Of a stretch of DNA of 6,232 nt, positions 1 to 5,268 are shown piece by piece. This DNA comes from Planctomycetota bacterium (GTDB lineage Bacteria; Planctomycetota; Phycisphaerae; UBA1845; CAIVHJ01). Position numbers and translations under genes: made by a program. The stretch lies in contig JACZTW010000234.1 of assembly GCA_022573485.1 (NCBI GenBank), positions 1 through 6,232 of the forward strand, read 5' to 3'. How positions within the stretch are numbered: position 1 is the first letter of the stretch; every line of letters begins with the position of its first letter. The notes under the pieces were generated by a model, which saw nothing but the letters and a program-made list of their open reading frames with translations, ran no database searches and was not told where the DNA came from.

Positions 1-600
1 GGCAGCGGGATTGCCGGATGCCAGGGCAAGCACTGCTGGCCTACCGTGACCGGCCTCGCGGTCTACAACGGCGAGCTGATCGCCGGGGGTTACTTCACCA
101 CCGCCGGCGGGATGGAAGCGAACGCTATCGCCCGCTGGGACGGCACGAACTGGTCGCCAATGGCCGGCGAGATGAACACCTACGTCTACATCTACGCCCT
201 GACGGTATACAGTGGAGAGCTGATCGCCGGGGGCTGGTTTACAAGCGCTGGCGGGATGCCGGCCGCGCGCATCGCCCGCTGGGACGGCACCACTTGGTCG
301 CCCCTGGGCAGCGGGATGAACGACACCGTGCTCGCGCTGAACGAGTACAACGGCGAGCTGATTGCCGGGGGCGAGTTCACCACCGCCGGCGGGCAGGTGT
401 CGGCCTACTGGGCTCGCTGGGGATCCGATGCCCCACTCGGCGACTTGGACGGCAACTGCAACGTGGGCCCCTTCGATCTCGCCCTGCTGCTCGGCAATTG
501 GGGACCCTGCGCCGACTGCGATGACTGCCCCGCTGATCTGAACGGTGACTGCGACGTCGGCGCTTTTGACTTGGCTATCCTTCTGGGCAACTGGGGATAG
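1..600 (+). CDS. C-terminal part of a repeat-containing surface/secreted protein with a dockerin-like tail (5' end outside window)
   Basis: The reading frame is open from the first base to the TAG at 598-600, so 199 C-terminal residues are visible and the start lies upstream. Residues 1-141 hold three copies of a 46-48 residue repeat (copies of Y-(N/S)-G-E-L-I-A-G-G begin near bases 61, 205 and 343). Each runs on into F-T-(T/S)-A-G-G, then I-A-R-W-D-G-T-x-W-S-P in the first two and A-R-W-G in the last. This pattern resembles kelch/Rax2-like beta-propeller repeats; the assignment is by motif, not by search. Residues 147-199 form a dockerin-like domain with two EF-hand-like calcium loops, D-L-D-G-N-C-N-V-G-P-F-D-L and D-L-N-G-D-C-D-V-G-A-F-D-L, each followed by a helix ending L-G-N-W-G. 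The protein ends exactly at the second motif. It is probably exported, but the signal peptide is not in the window. Copies 1 and 3 are nearly identical in DNA, suggesting recent repeat expansion. Ligand and function are unknown. Confidence 0.85.
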   Translation, partial: GSGIAGCQGKHCWPTVTGLAVYNGELIAGGYFTTAGGMEANAIARWDGTNWSPMAGEMNTYVYIYALTVYSGELIAGGWFTSAGGMPAARIARWDGTTWSPLGSGMNDTVLALNEYNGELIAGGEFTTAGGQVSAYWARWGSDAPLGDLDGNCNVGPFDLALLLGNWGPCADCDDCPADLNGDCDVGAFDLAILLGNWG

Positions 601-640
601 GGAACTATGAACGCAGAATGATGGATTATGAAACCGAAGC

Positions 641-705
641 GGCGGCGCTTCTCGGCGATTCGAGTGCTGCTCCGTCGAGCAGGGCGGGGGTTCGATTCCG
701 CCGCC
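641..705 (+). other. Three-stem structured element, tRNA/tmRNA-like at its 3' end
   Basis: GGCGGCG at 641-647 pairs perfectly with CGCCGCC at 699-705. It encloses a 4-bp hairpin (CTCG 651-654 with CGAG 661-664) and a perfect 6-bp hairpin with a 4-base loop (CTGCTC 667-672 with GAGCAG 677-682). Bases 689-699 read GGTTCGATTCC, the usual T-loop consensus of tRNA and tmRNA genes. A proper T stem cannot form together with the outer stem, and neither a D-loop nor a 7-base anticodon loop is recognisable, so this is not a functional tRNA. It may be a degenerate tRNA/tmRNA end, an integration scar, or simply the structured 3' end of the preceding transcript. Confidence 0.3.
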
Positions 706-759
706 TGAACTGCAAGTGCTTGCAAAGCAAGTAGTTTCAAGCTGTCGAAATCACTTCCC

Positions 760-774
760 GGCCAGTTCCTGGCC
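760..774. other. GC-rich hairpin upstream of the TetR promoter
   Basis: GGCCAG (760-765) and CTGGCC (769-774) form a perfect 6-bp stem with a 3-base loop. An overlapping alternative pairs CCGGCC at 758-763 with GGCCGG at 788-793. No T-run follows on the plus strand, so a standard Rho-independent terminator is not supported. It lies between the end of the dockerin-tailed gene and the TetR promoter and could act as a weak transcription barrier. Confidence 0.25.
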
Positions 775-819
775 AATGCTCTCCCCAGGCCGGTCACGGC
801 AGTTCTTTCCGGAAAAAAT

Positions 820-847
820 TTGACAGCGGCCGATTCTGTGTCATACT
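820..847 (+). promoter_or_regulatory. Predicted sigma70-type promoter of the TetR-family gene
   Basis: A perfect -35 box TTGACA (820-825) is separated by 16 bases from CATACT (842-847), which matches the -10 consensus at four of six positions. TG at 839-840 gives an extended -10 (TGn). The inverted-repeat operator begins on the last base of the -10 box, so a bound repressor would block promoter opening and the start site. The first base of the mRNA would fall inside the operator. This arrangement is typical of autorepressed TetR-family genes. Confidence 0.65.
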
Positions 848-864
848 GTAAGTGTGTACTTACA
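847..864. promoter_or_regulatory. TetR-family operator, copy 1 (upstream of the repressor gene)
   Basis: The 18-bp sequence TGTAAGTGTGTACTTACA is an inverted repeat with 7-bp arms (TGTAAGT and ACTTACA) around GTGT. It is repeated without a mismatch at 1507-1524, just after the repressor gene. Size, symmetry and position overlapping the -10 box fit a site for a TetR-family dimer. Its end is 26 bases before the chosen ATG at 891. Binding by the adjacent TetR protein is inferred from the arrangement. Confidence 0.8.
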
Positions 865-890
865 TATAAGTCGTCTTTGTGAGGCGCCCG

Positions 891-1484
891 ATGCCAAGAC
901 CCGATCAGTCAGCCCAGCGACGCAAGAAGCTCCTGCCGATCATTGCGCACACCTTCGCGGAACTGGGCTACACGCGGGCGACCACGGCTGAGTTGGCGCA
1001 GCGCTGCGGCGTTCGCGAGAACATTCTCTACCGGCTCTGGCCCGACAAAAAGAAGATGTTCGTCGCCTCCATTGACTACGTCTACGAACAGGCTGCTGCG
1101 GCGTGGCGAAAACTCCTGGAGGACGTTGACGATCGTGCGGACGCCGCGGCGCGACTGTTGCAGCACGAGGCGGAGCATTATGGCGAATCGGGGCTGCATC
1201 GCATTATCTGGGCGGGTCTAAGTCAAACGGATGAGCCGGAGATTCGTGATGCGTTGCGTGCCATGTACGGCCGGTTTCACCGCTTCATCCGCAGTCAGAT
1301 CGTCGCCCATCGCAACGGTGCTGGAAGCAGCACACTCCCTGATGAGACGGTTTCCGCCTGGGCCATCGTGGGTCTGGGCAACTTGGCGAACATTAGCCGT
1401 GAGTTGGGGCTGCTGAGCGATCGAGGGCGAAAGCGGCTGATCAGCAGCGCCGGCCGGCTGATGCTGGAGGGCCGTAGCCCGTGA
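891..1484 (+). CDS. TetR/AcrR-family transcriptional repressor
   Basis: This encodes 197 residues, a normal length for the family. Residues 9-57 form the TetR_N DNA-binding domain. Helix 1 is followed by G-Y-T-R-A-T-T at 26-32, the helix-turn-helix A-E-L-A-Q-R-C-G-V at 33-41, and the recognition helix with L-Y-R-L-W at 46-50, including the conserved Tyr47, then D-K-K at 52-54. The rest is a helical ligand-binding/dimerisation domain too variable to predict an inducer. ATG 891 is chosen because GAGG (881-884) sits six bases upstream; a GTG at 879 would add four residues but lacks such a site. Identical palindromes overlap its own promoter and lie in the 77-base gap before the next gene, so it most likely represses itself and the downstream lipoprotein gene. 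The inducer is unknown; many relatives sense small hydrophobic molecules, but nothing here shows that. Confidence 0.93.
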   Translation: MPRPDQSAQRRKKLLPIIAHTFAELGYTRATTAELAQRCGVRENILYRLWPDKKKMFVASIDYVYEQAAAAWRKLLEDVDDRADAAARLLQHEAEHYGESGLHRIIWAGLSQTDEPEIRDALRAMYGRFHRFIRSQIVAHRNGAGSSTLPDETVSAWAIVGLGNLANISRELGLLSDRGRKRLISSAGRLMLEGRSP

Positions 1485-1506
1485 GCAATTTCTTGTTTGC
1501 CGTTAA

Positions 1507-1524
1507 TGTAAGTGTGTACTTACA
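1507..1524. promoter_or_regulatory. TetR-family operator, copy 2 (upstream of the lipoprotein gene)
   Basis: This is identical over 18 bp to the site at 847-864. Here the dyad extends two more pairs each side (1505-1526), giving 9-bp arms, so it may be the stronger site. It lies 37 bases before the ATG at 1562. A possible promoter is TTGTTT (1493-1498), 16 bases, then TGTACT (1515-1520), which would put the -10 box inside the operator; this promoter is much less certain than the one at 820-847. An operator after the repressor gene implies that the next gene has its own regulated promoter rather than relying on read-through. Confidence 0.8.
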
Positions 1525-1561
1525 TTCAGATTTCGCGTGGTACGTTTTCAAGGAGAAAGTC

Positions 1562-2698
1562 ATGAGAAGTCACGGTTTGATTAGAGTGCGGTTGGTGGCA
1601 TTGATGGCGGGGTTGGTTGCGCTCGCGATCGTGCCGGCGTGTCAAGCGAGCGGGGGCAAGAATCAGGTACCGCCCGAACAGCAGGAGCGGCTGAAGACCA
1701 TGCGTAAACAAGGCGCGAAGGCTTCACTGACGGTCTTTCCTATAATCATGGGCGACAGCGCGGCGCTTAATAAAGACGTCGCGGACGTGGTGGCGGTGCT
1801 GCTGGAGAAGGCAGGCATGACGAACCTCCAAACGACCGACGCCGTTTTCCCTCTGCCGAAGGAGGTCCCATTCGCCCAGGCCGCGGAACTGTTCGGCGAG
1901 TTCGTCCGTAAGAATCCAGTCGAGACCGACTACGCGTTGTATGCGGAGTTCGTCGGCAACCCCGAAACGGGAACCAAGGAGATACGATGCGTCATCGTCG
2001 ATAAGACCGGCCGAAGCGTGTTGGTCGATCGTCAGACACAGGCCGATCGAGAGTTCAAGCGGGCTAAGCCAAGGGATCCGATGACCTGCTGCATGTTCCT
2101 GGTGGAGCGCGTTCGGACGCATTTGGGTATACCCAAGTCAGCGCGGGACGACAGCGGAAAAGGGAAATTCGCCCGGATGTCTTCAGAAAACTCTGCGGGG
2201 CCTGGCAAGGCGGAGCGGGCGGCCATGGAGCAGCGCCAGGCGGTCATGAAAAAAACCGGTCGGAGTGCCAAGGTGGCGGTTTTCCCCGTGCGGCTTTCCG
2301 ACGACGAGGCCAGCGGGACGGACGCTGCTCACTTGGCAGAGCTGCTGAGCAAGAAGAAACTGTGTGAGGCCAAGGCCGTCGACTCCCCGCTGCGTGTGAA
2401 GATTGAACCTTCGCGCAGTATGCAGAATCTTCTTTGGGGCTTAGCTCGCACGTTTCAAGATCACGTAAAGCGGAACCCGCCCGAGGCCGACTACGCGCTT
2501 CTGGCTGACTACGTGATGGATCCGCGCGCGGGGCACGGCGCGTGGGCGGTGCATTTTGTCGTCTGCGATCGCGATGGGGAGTGGGTGATCGTCGATTTCC
2601 AGAACAATCATCACGGTGATTTCCAGAGTATAGATCCTAAGACATTTGACGACTGCGGGCGCCTGGTCACGAAACGCCTGGAAGGCTACCTGCGATAG
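1562..2698 (+). CDS. Probable lipoprotein with two tandem copies of an unrecognised domain
   Basis: This encodes 378 residues. ATG 1562 is chosen because AAGGAG (1550-1555) is six bases upstream and because an upstream GTG at 1481 would place the operator inside the coding region. Residues 1-26 form a signal peptide (basic start, hydrophobic stretch 11-24), and V-P-A-C at 24-27 is a plausible lipobox, Cys27 being the lipidation site. Pro at -2 is unusual, so ordinary signal peptidase cleavage remains possible. The mature part is an internal duplication: about 43-200 and 222-378, joined by a polar linker. Matching landmarks are T-V-F-P-I (57-61) with A-V-F-P-V (239-243), and K-N-P-V-E-T-D-Y-A-L with R-N-P-P-E-A-D-Y-A-L, where the aspartates are 123 and 310. 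I do not recognise the domain family. Its alternating hydrophobic strands and helices suggest a soluble alpha/beta domain at the membrane surface. Tight coupling to the TetR gene suggests an inducible envelope function; no enzyme motif is visible. Confidence 0.85.
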   Translation: MRSHGLIRVRLVALMAGLVALAIVPACQASGGKNQVPPEQQERLKTMRKQGAKASLTVFPIIMGDSAALNKDVADVVAVLLEKAGMTNLQTTDAVFPLPKEVPFAQAAELFGEFVRKNPVETDYALYAEFVGNPETGTKEIRCVIVDKTGRSVLVDRQTQADREFKRAKPRDPMTCCMFLVERVRTHLGIPKSARDDSGKGKFARMSSENSAGPGKAERAAMEQRQAVMKKTGRSAKVAVFPVRLSDDEASGTDAAHLAELLSKKKLCEAKAVDSPLRVKIEPSRSMQNLLWGLARTFQDHVKRNPPEADYALLADYVMDPRAGHGAWAVHFVVCDRDGEWVIVDFQNNHHGDFQSIDPKTFDDCGRLVTKRLEGYLR

Positions 2699-2735
2699 GG
2701 CGCGTTTGAGCCGGTGGCTTGCATGTGCCCGCTGA

Positions 2736-2907
2736 GCCGAAGTGGCGACGAGGAGAGACGATGATGAGGACAGGACCTATCGGCTCTCCCGCGCCACTCG
2801 GTTCAGGTTTGTCTCGAGCACATATGTGGCTGACCATAGTCGTTGGGATTGCTCCGCCGACTTCAATGGCGACTGACTTGGCGATTCTGCTGGGCAACTG
2901 GGGCTGA
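2736..2907 (+). pseudogene. Decayed gene end with a dockerin-like tail
   Basis: Bases 2850-2873 encode C-S-A-D-F-N-G-D, the start of a dockerin-like calcium loop, then hit TGA at 2874-2876. Another frame immediately continues D-L-A-I-L-L-G-N-W-G and a stop (2875-2907), the same ending as the two intact dockerin-tailed genes. Aligning with the intact tail at 541-600 shows that about 17 bases of the loop (the C-D-V-G-A-F part) are missing, which causes the frameshift. The upstream part of the first frame is open from 2736 but has no recognisable domain, so the gene's left border is uncertain. It appears to be the residue of a third family member, broken by a small deletion and larger loss upstream. 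Confidence 0.6.
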
Positions 2908-2919
2908 AAGCACTATACT
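2891..2919 (+). promoter_or_regulatory. Possible promoter for the FG-GAP protein gene
   Basis: TGGGCA (2891-2896), 17 bases, then TATACT (2914-2919) gives four of six and five of six matches to sigma70-type boxes. It lies about 140 bases before the chosen start of the next gene. The -35 box falls within the dockerin remnant, so it may be a chance match; no operator or second signal supports it. Confidence 0.25.
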
Positions 2920-3060
2920 GGGTGTACTGCAATGGGGAAGCGGTGGGGGAAGACGGCAGGGCCGGTCTGTCATCCCGAGGGTCCGGGCGCACTTCCGGCA
3001 GCCGCAACCGCGCTTCGCTCAACAGGGCCGAGATTCTCAGAACGAGCTATAGAGGAAGGC

Positions 3061-4809
3061 ATGGCAATGCACGATCGATCGCTGATTCTCACGCCGTATA
3101 CAATGCGCTTCGTCCCGCCGCTGCGGGGCGGATTTTCGATGACTGCTCTGGCGGTTTTACTCGGCGTGTCCACCGCCTGGGGCCAGCAGATCGTGGAGGA
3201 GACCAGTACGCGCTTTCCCAGCCCCAATCCAGCGGAGTATACCAATCAATTGACCATCGGCGATCTCGACGGCGACAGCGATCTGGACATTGTTTTCGCC
3301 AACGGCGGGAATTTCAGCTCGCCGGGACCGCTGTTGCCCCAGCGTGTCTATATCAATGACGGCAGTGGGCACTTCACGGACGAGTCGGCCGAGCGTCTGA
3401 ACTTCTTCGGGCTGTGCCGCGGCGTTGAATTGGGGGACATCGACAATGACGGCGATCTGGACATGATCTTCGCGCAGGACTTCAACCGTCTGCCGGCGCT
3501 TTTCGTAAACGACGGCGCGGGATTCTTCACCAACGTCACGTCTGCCCAACTGCCTGACATCACGCTGAGCAGCTCGCGGGCCCAGTTCGGTGACATCGAC
3601 AACGATGGCGACCTGGACCTCTACATTGTCAGCGGATCGAGCAATCGCTTCGGTTGCGGGCAGTACCGGGTTTACGTCAACGACGGCAACGGCTTCTTCA
3701 CCGATGAGACGGCCTCGCGGCATCCGATCGGGAACGTGTGCCAGAACATGGACTGCATCTTCGGCGACATCGACAACGACTTCGATCTGGACATCCGGAC
3801 CGGCAGCACCGGCACCAACAACAGCCGACTCTACGGCAACGATGGAACGGGCGTGTTCACACAGTTGGACACGATCCCGGCGGACAGTTCTTGCTACTCC
3901 TACGATTTCGGCGACATCGACGGTGACGGCGACCTGGATCTTTTGGGGATCAACGCGGGGTCCGGCTCGATGGAGCTGCTGCTCGCCAACGACGGCGAAG
4001 GGGTGTTTACGAACATCAGCGGCATTATTTCGCCGAATCTGAGCCTCGACGACAACGACAGCAAGTTCTTCGACTACGACGACGACGGCGACTTGGATTT
4101 GATCATCGCCCGGCTGGGCTCGGGCGGCGAGCGCGTTTACGAAAACACTCACGGAGCCTACTTGCAGATTTCGGGCATCATTCAAATCAACAGCGATTCT
4201 TCGCTGGACATCATGGTGGCGGACCTGACCGGCAACGGCAAGCTCGACGTGGTCACCGCCCAGGGCGAATCGGGCAACTTCCAGAACCGAATCTACATCA
4301 ACGGCGGTCCCGCCGACACGCATCCGCCGAGGATCATCAAAACCGAGCAAGTGCCAGACACCGAGGACACCGCCGGCCCGTACATCGTTCGGGCGCTGAT
4401 TCTGGATGACATGACTTCTGATCGCAACTTCTTCGACAAAGGCATCTGGTTGCACTATTCGGTCAACGGCGGCGGCAGCGAGGTGGTGCCGATGCGTTAC
4501 AGCGGCGGGCAAGTATACCGCGGCGCCCTGCCCGGCCAATCGGAGTGTTCCCAAGTTGAATACTGGGTAACCGCCACCGACTTCAACAACAACACCGCCA
4601 CCGGCGAAGCGCGCTCGTTCGCGGTCGGCGGCGGCCAAGTGGGTGATCTGGACGGCGATTGCGACGTGGATGCTGCCGACCTGGCGCAGTTGCTCGGCAC
4701 CTGGGGGCCGTATGAGCCTTGTCCGCCGTTCCTTCCGGCGGACCTTGATCAGAATTGCGCCGTCGGCCCCTTTGACCTCGCCATCCTCCTCGGCAACTGG
4801 GGACCGTGA
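3061..4809 (+). CDS. Secreted FG-GAP/VCBS seven-repeat propeller protein with Ig-like domain and dockerin-like tail
   Basis: This encodes 582 residues from ATG 3061. AGAGGAAGG (3051-3059) directly precedes it and also fits ATG 3067, two codons on; an open extension back to 2932 lacks signal-peptide logic and is rejected. A signal peptide with hydrophobic core 27-39 ends at A-W-G (39-41), probably cleaved before Gln42. Seven FG-GAP/VCBS repeats follow, with Asp-rich calcium loops of the D-x-D-x-D-G-D-L-D type starting near residues 67, 125, 177, 235, 284, 337 and 387; the spacing of 49-58 residues predicts a seven-bladed propeller as in integrin alpha heads. The fourth loop has Phe for Gly and the last is degenerate (D-L-T-G-N-G-K-L-D). 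Residues about 419-522 look like an Ig/FnIII-like domain (L-H-Y-S-V-N-G-G, V-E-Y-W-V-T-A-T-D). Residues 528-582 are a dockerin-like pair of loops ending L-L-G-N-W-G-P. It is likely an extracellular adhesion or binding protein; the ligand is unknown. Confidence 0.9.
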   Translation: MAMHDRSLILTPYTMRFVPPLRGGFSMTALAVLLGVSTAWGQQIVEETSTRFPSPNPAEYTNQLTIGDLDGDSDLDIVFANGGNFSSPGPLLPQRVYINDGSGHFTDESAERLNFFGLCRGVELGDIDNDGDLDMIFAQDFNRLPALFVNDGAGFFTNVTSAQLPDITLSSSRAQFGDIDNDGDLDLYIVSGSSNRFGCGQYRVYVNDGNGFFTDETASRHPIGNVCQNMDCIFGDIDNDFDLDIRTGSTGTNNSRLYGNDGTGVFTQLDTIPADSSCYSYDFGDIDGDGDLDLLGINAGSGSMELLLANDGEGVFTNISGIISPNLSLDDNDSKFFDYDDDGDLDLIIARLGSGGERVYENTHGAYLQISGIIQINSDSSLDIMVADLTGNGKLDVVTAQGESGNFQNRIYINGGPADTHPPRIIKTEQVPDTEDTAGPYIVRALILDDMTSDRNFFDKGIWLHYSVNGGGSEVVPMRYSGGQVYRGALPGQSECSQVEYWVTATDFNNNTATGEARSFAVGGGQVGDLDGDCDVDAADLAQLLGTWGPYEPCPPFLPADLDQNCAVGPFDLAILLGNWGP

Positions 4810-4816
4810 AGGAGGA

Positions 4817-4865
4817 CTGAGTGCTGAGAATTGCGGAATTCGGATTGTGGAATTCGGATTACGGA
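4817..4865. repeat. 7-bp tandem repeat array (CTGAGTG then GATTNCG-type units)
   Basis: Starting eight bases after the stop of the FG-GAP gene, the DNA runs through CTGAGTG plus a partial copy, then units GAATTCG, GATTGTG, GAATTCG, GATTACG at 4836-4863, so the 14-bp pair is present twice. The 13-base string TTCGGATTACGGA at 4853-4865 recurs at 5044-5056. It is non-coding low-complexity spacer DNA. Confidence 0.75.
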
Positions 4866-4896
4866 AGGAGAAACACTCTGCTTCCACTATTTAGCC

Positions 4897-4910
4897 CCGG
4901 GCATGCCCGG
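4897..4910. repeat. 14-bp perfect palindrome
   Basis: CCGGGCATGCCCGG is a perfect palindrome in the spacer between the convergent genes. In RNA it could form a 5-bp or 6-bp stem only with a very small loop. No T-run follows, so a terminator is not supported; a protein site or a chance GC palindrome are alternatives. Confidence 0.45.
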
Positions 4911-4924
4911 AATCCTGCGGACCA

Positions 4925-4950
4925 CTGAGTGCTGAGTGCTGAGCGCTGAC
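4925..4950. repeat. 7-bp tandem repeat array (CTGAGTG units)
   Basis: There are two exact copies of CTGAGTG, one CTGAGCG and a partial CTGAC, in perfect 7-bp phase. The same unit also starts the array at 4817. It is non-coding. Confidence 0.75.
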
Positions 4951-5033
4951 AACAGGCCCCTGACCGCTTTTCCGCATTTCCCTGTGCTGCTGCAGTTTAG
5001 CGGCGACCCGAAGGGGAGCGCGTCCCAATTGCA

Positions 5034-5061
5034 AATTTCAGATTTCGGATTACGGATTGAA
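5034..5061. repeat. 7-bp repeat array (GATTNCG units)
   Basis: Consecutive 7-base units GATTTCG (5041-5047) and GATTACG (5048-5054) are flanked by a diverged copy on each side (ATTTCA before, GATTGA after). It shares 13 bases with the array at 4853-4865. Non-coding. Confidence 0.65.
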
Positions 5062-5157
5062 GAAAAAAATCAGAGACGCGACCGTCAGGAAGCGACCACG
5101 CCGGCAGTCGGTATTCCAGTGGACCGGACACGTAAACACCCGACGAGCGCGGCGTGC

Positions 5158-5180
5158 CACTGGCAGCTTGCCTGCCAGTG
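5158..5180. repeat. Inverted-repeat hairpin 1 with CACTGGC stem
   Basis: CACTGGCAG (5158-5166) and CTGCCAGTG (5172-5180) form a perfect 9-bp stem with loop CTTGC. The stem core is shared with the hairpin at 5200-5224, 19 bases further on. It lies beyond the 3' end of the minus-strand gene and could protect or terminate its transcript, or be one unit of a dispersed REP-like repeat. Confidence 0.65.
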
Positions 5181-5199
5181 CCGACCCACCACACAACAG

Positions 5200-5224
5200 C
5201 CACTGGCGGACGAGCCGCCAGTGG
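5200..5224. repeat. Inverted-repeat hairpin 2 with CCACTGGC stem
   Basis: CCACTGGCGG (5200-5209) and CCGCCAGTGG (5215-5224) form a perfect 10-bp stem with loop ACGAG. It is 44 bases past the stop of the minus-strand DUF4268 gene, a suitable place for a terminator, but no U-run follows in that direction. It is related in stem sequence to the hairpin at 5158-5180; a single CCAGTGG at 5116-5122 may be a third, decayed copy. Confidence 0.65.
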
Positions 5225-5268
5225 TACCCTGGCGCGACTTTATTCCAGATCCGGTCGAGCGTTTTGTT

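Noticed and set aside
18..524. 168-residue Arg-rich open frame overlapping the first gene
   Set aside because: It is very rich in Arg with no domain, out of frame with the clear repeat and dockerin-like protein that spans the same bases.
641..706. A functional tRNA gene
   Set aside because: Acceptor-like and T-loop-like pieces are present, but the T stem cannot form with the acceptor stem, the D-loop lacks its usual GG, and the middle loop is 4-6 bases with no anticodon context.
1481..1561. GTG start at 1481 adding 27 residues to the lipoprotein
   Set aside because: This would encode the operator at 1507-1524 and bury the signal peptide inside the protein. ATG 1562 has a good AAGGAG six bases upstream.
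2932..3060. ATG at 2932 adding 43 residues to the FG-GAP protein
   Set aside because: The added stretch has no signal-peptide features and no convincing ribosome binding site, while AGAGGAAGG lies directly before ATG 3061 and the hydrophobic segment follows it.
3157..4887. 576-residue open frame on the minus strand opposite the FG-GAP gene
   Set aside because: It is a shadow: it mirrors the codons of the Asp/Gly-rich repeats, has a Val/Ala/Arg-rich composition with no domain, and begins in the low-complexity repeats at 4836-4865. The plus-strand frame has a signal peptide, repeats and a tail.
4897..4910. Rho-independent terminator at the 14-bp palindrome
   Set aside because: There is no U-run on either strand and almost no loop length.
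4817..5224. A CRISPR array in the repeat-rich spacer
   Set aside because: The repeats are 7-bp tandem units and two unlike hairpins without regularly spaced unique spacers, and no cas gene is present.
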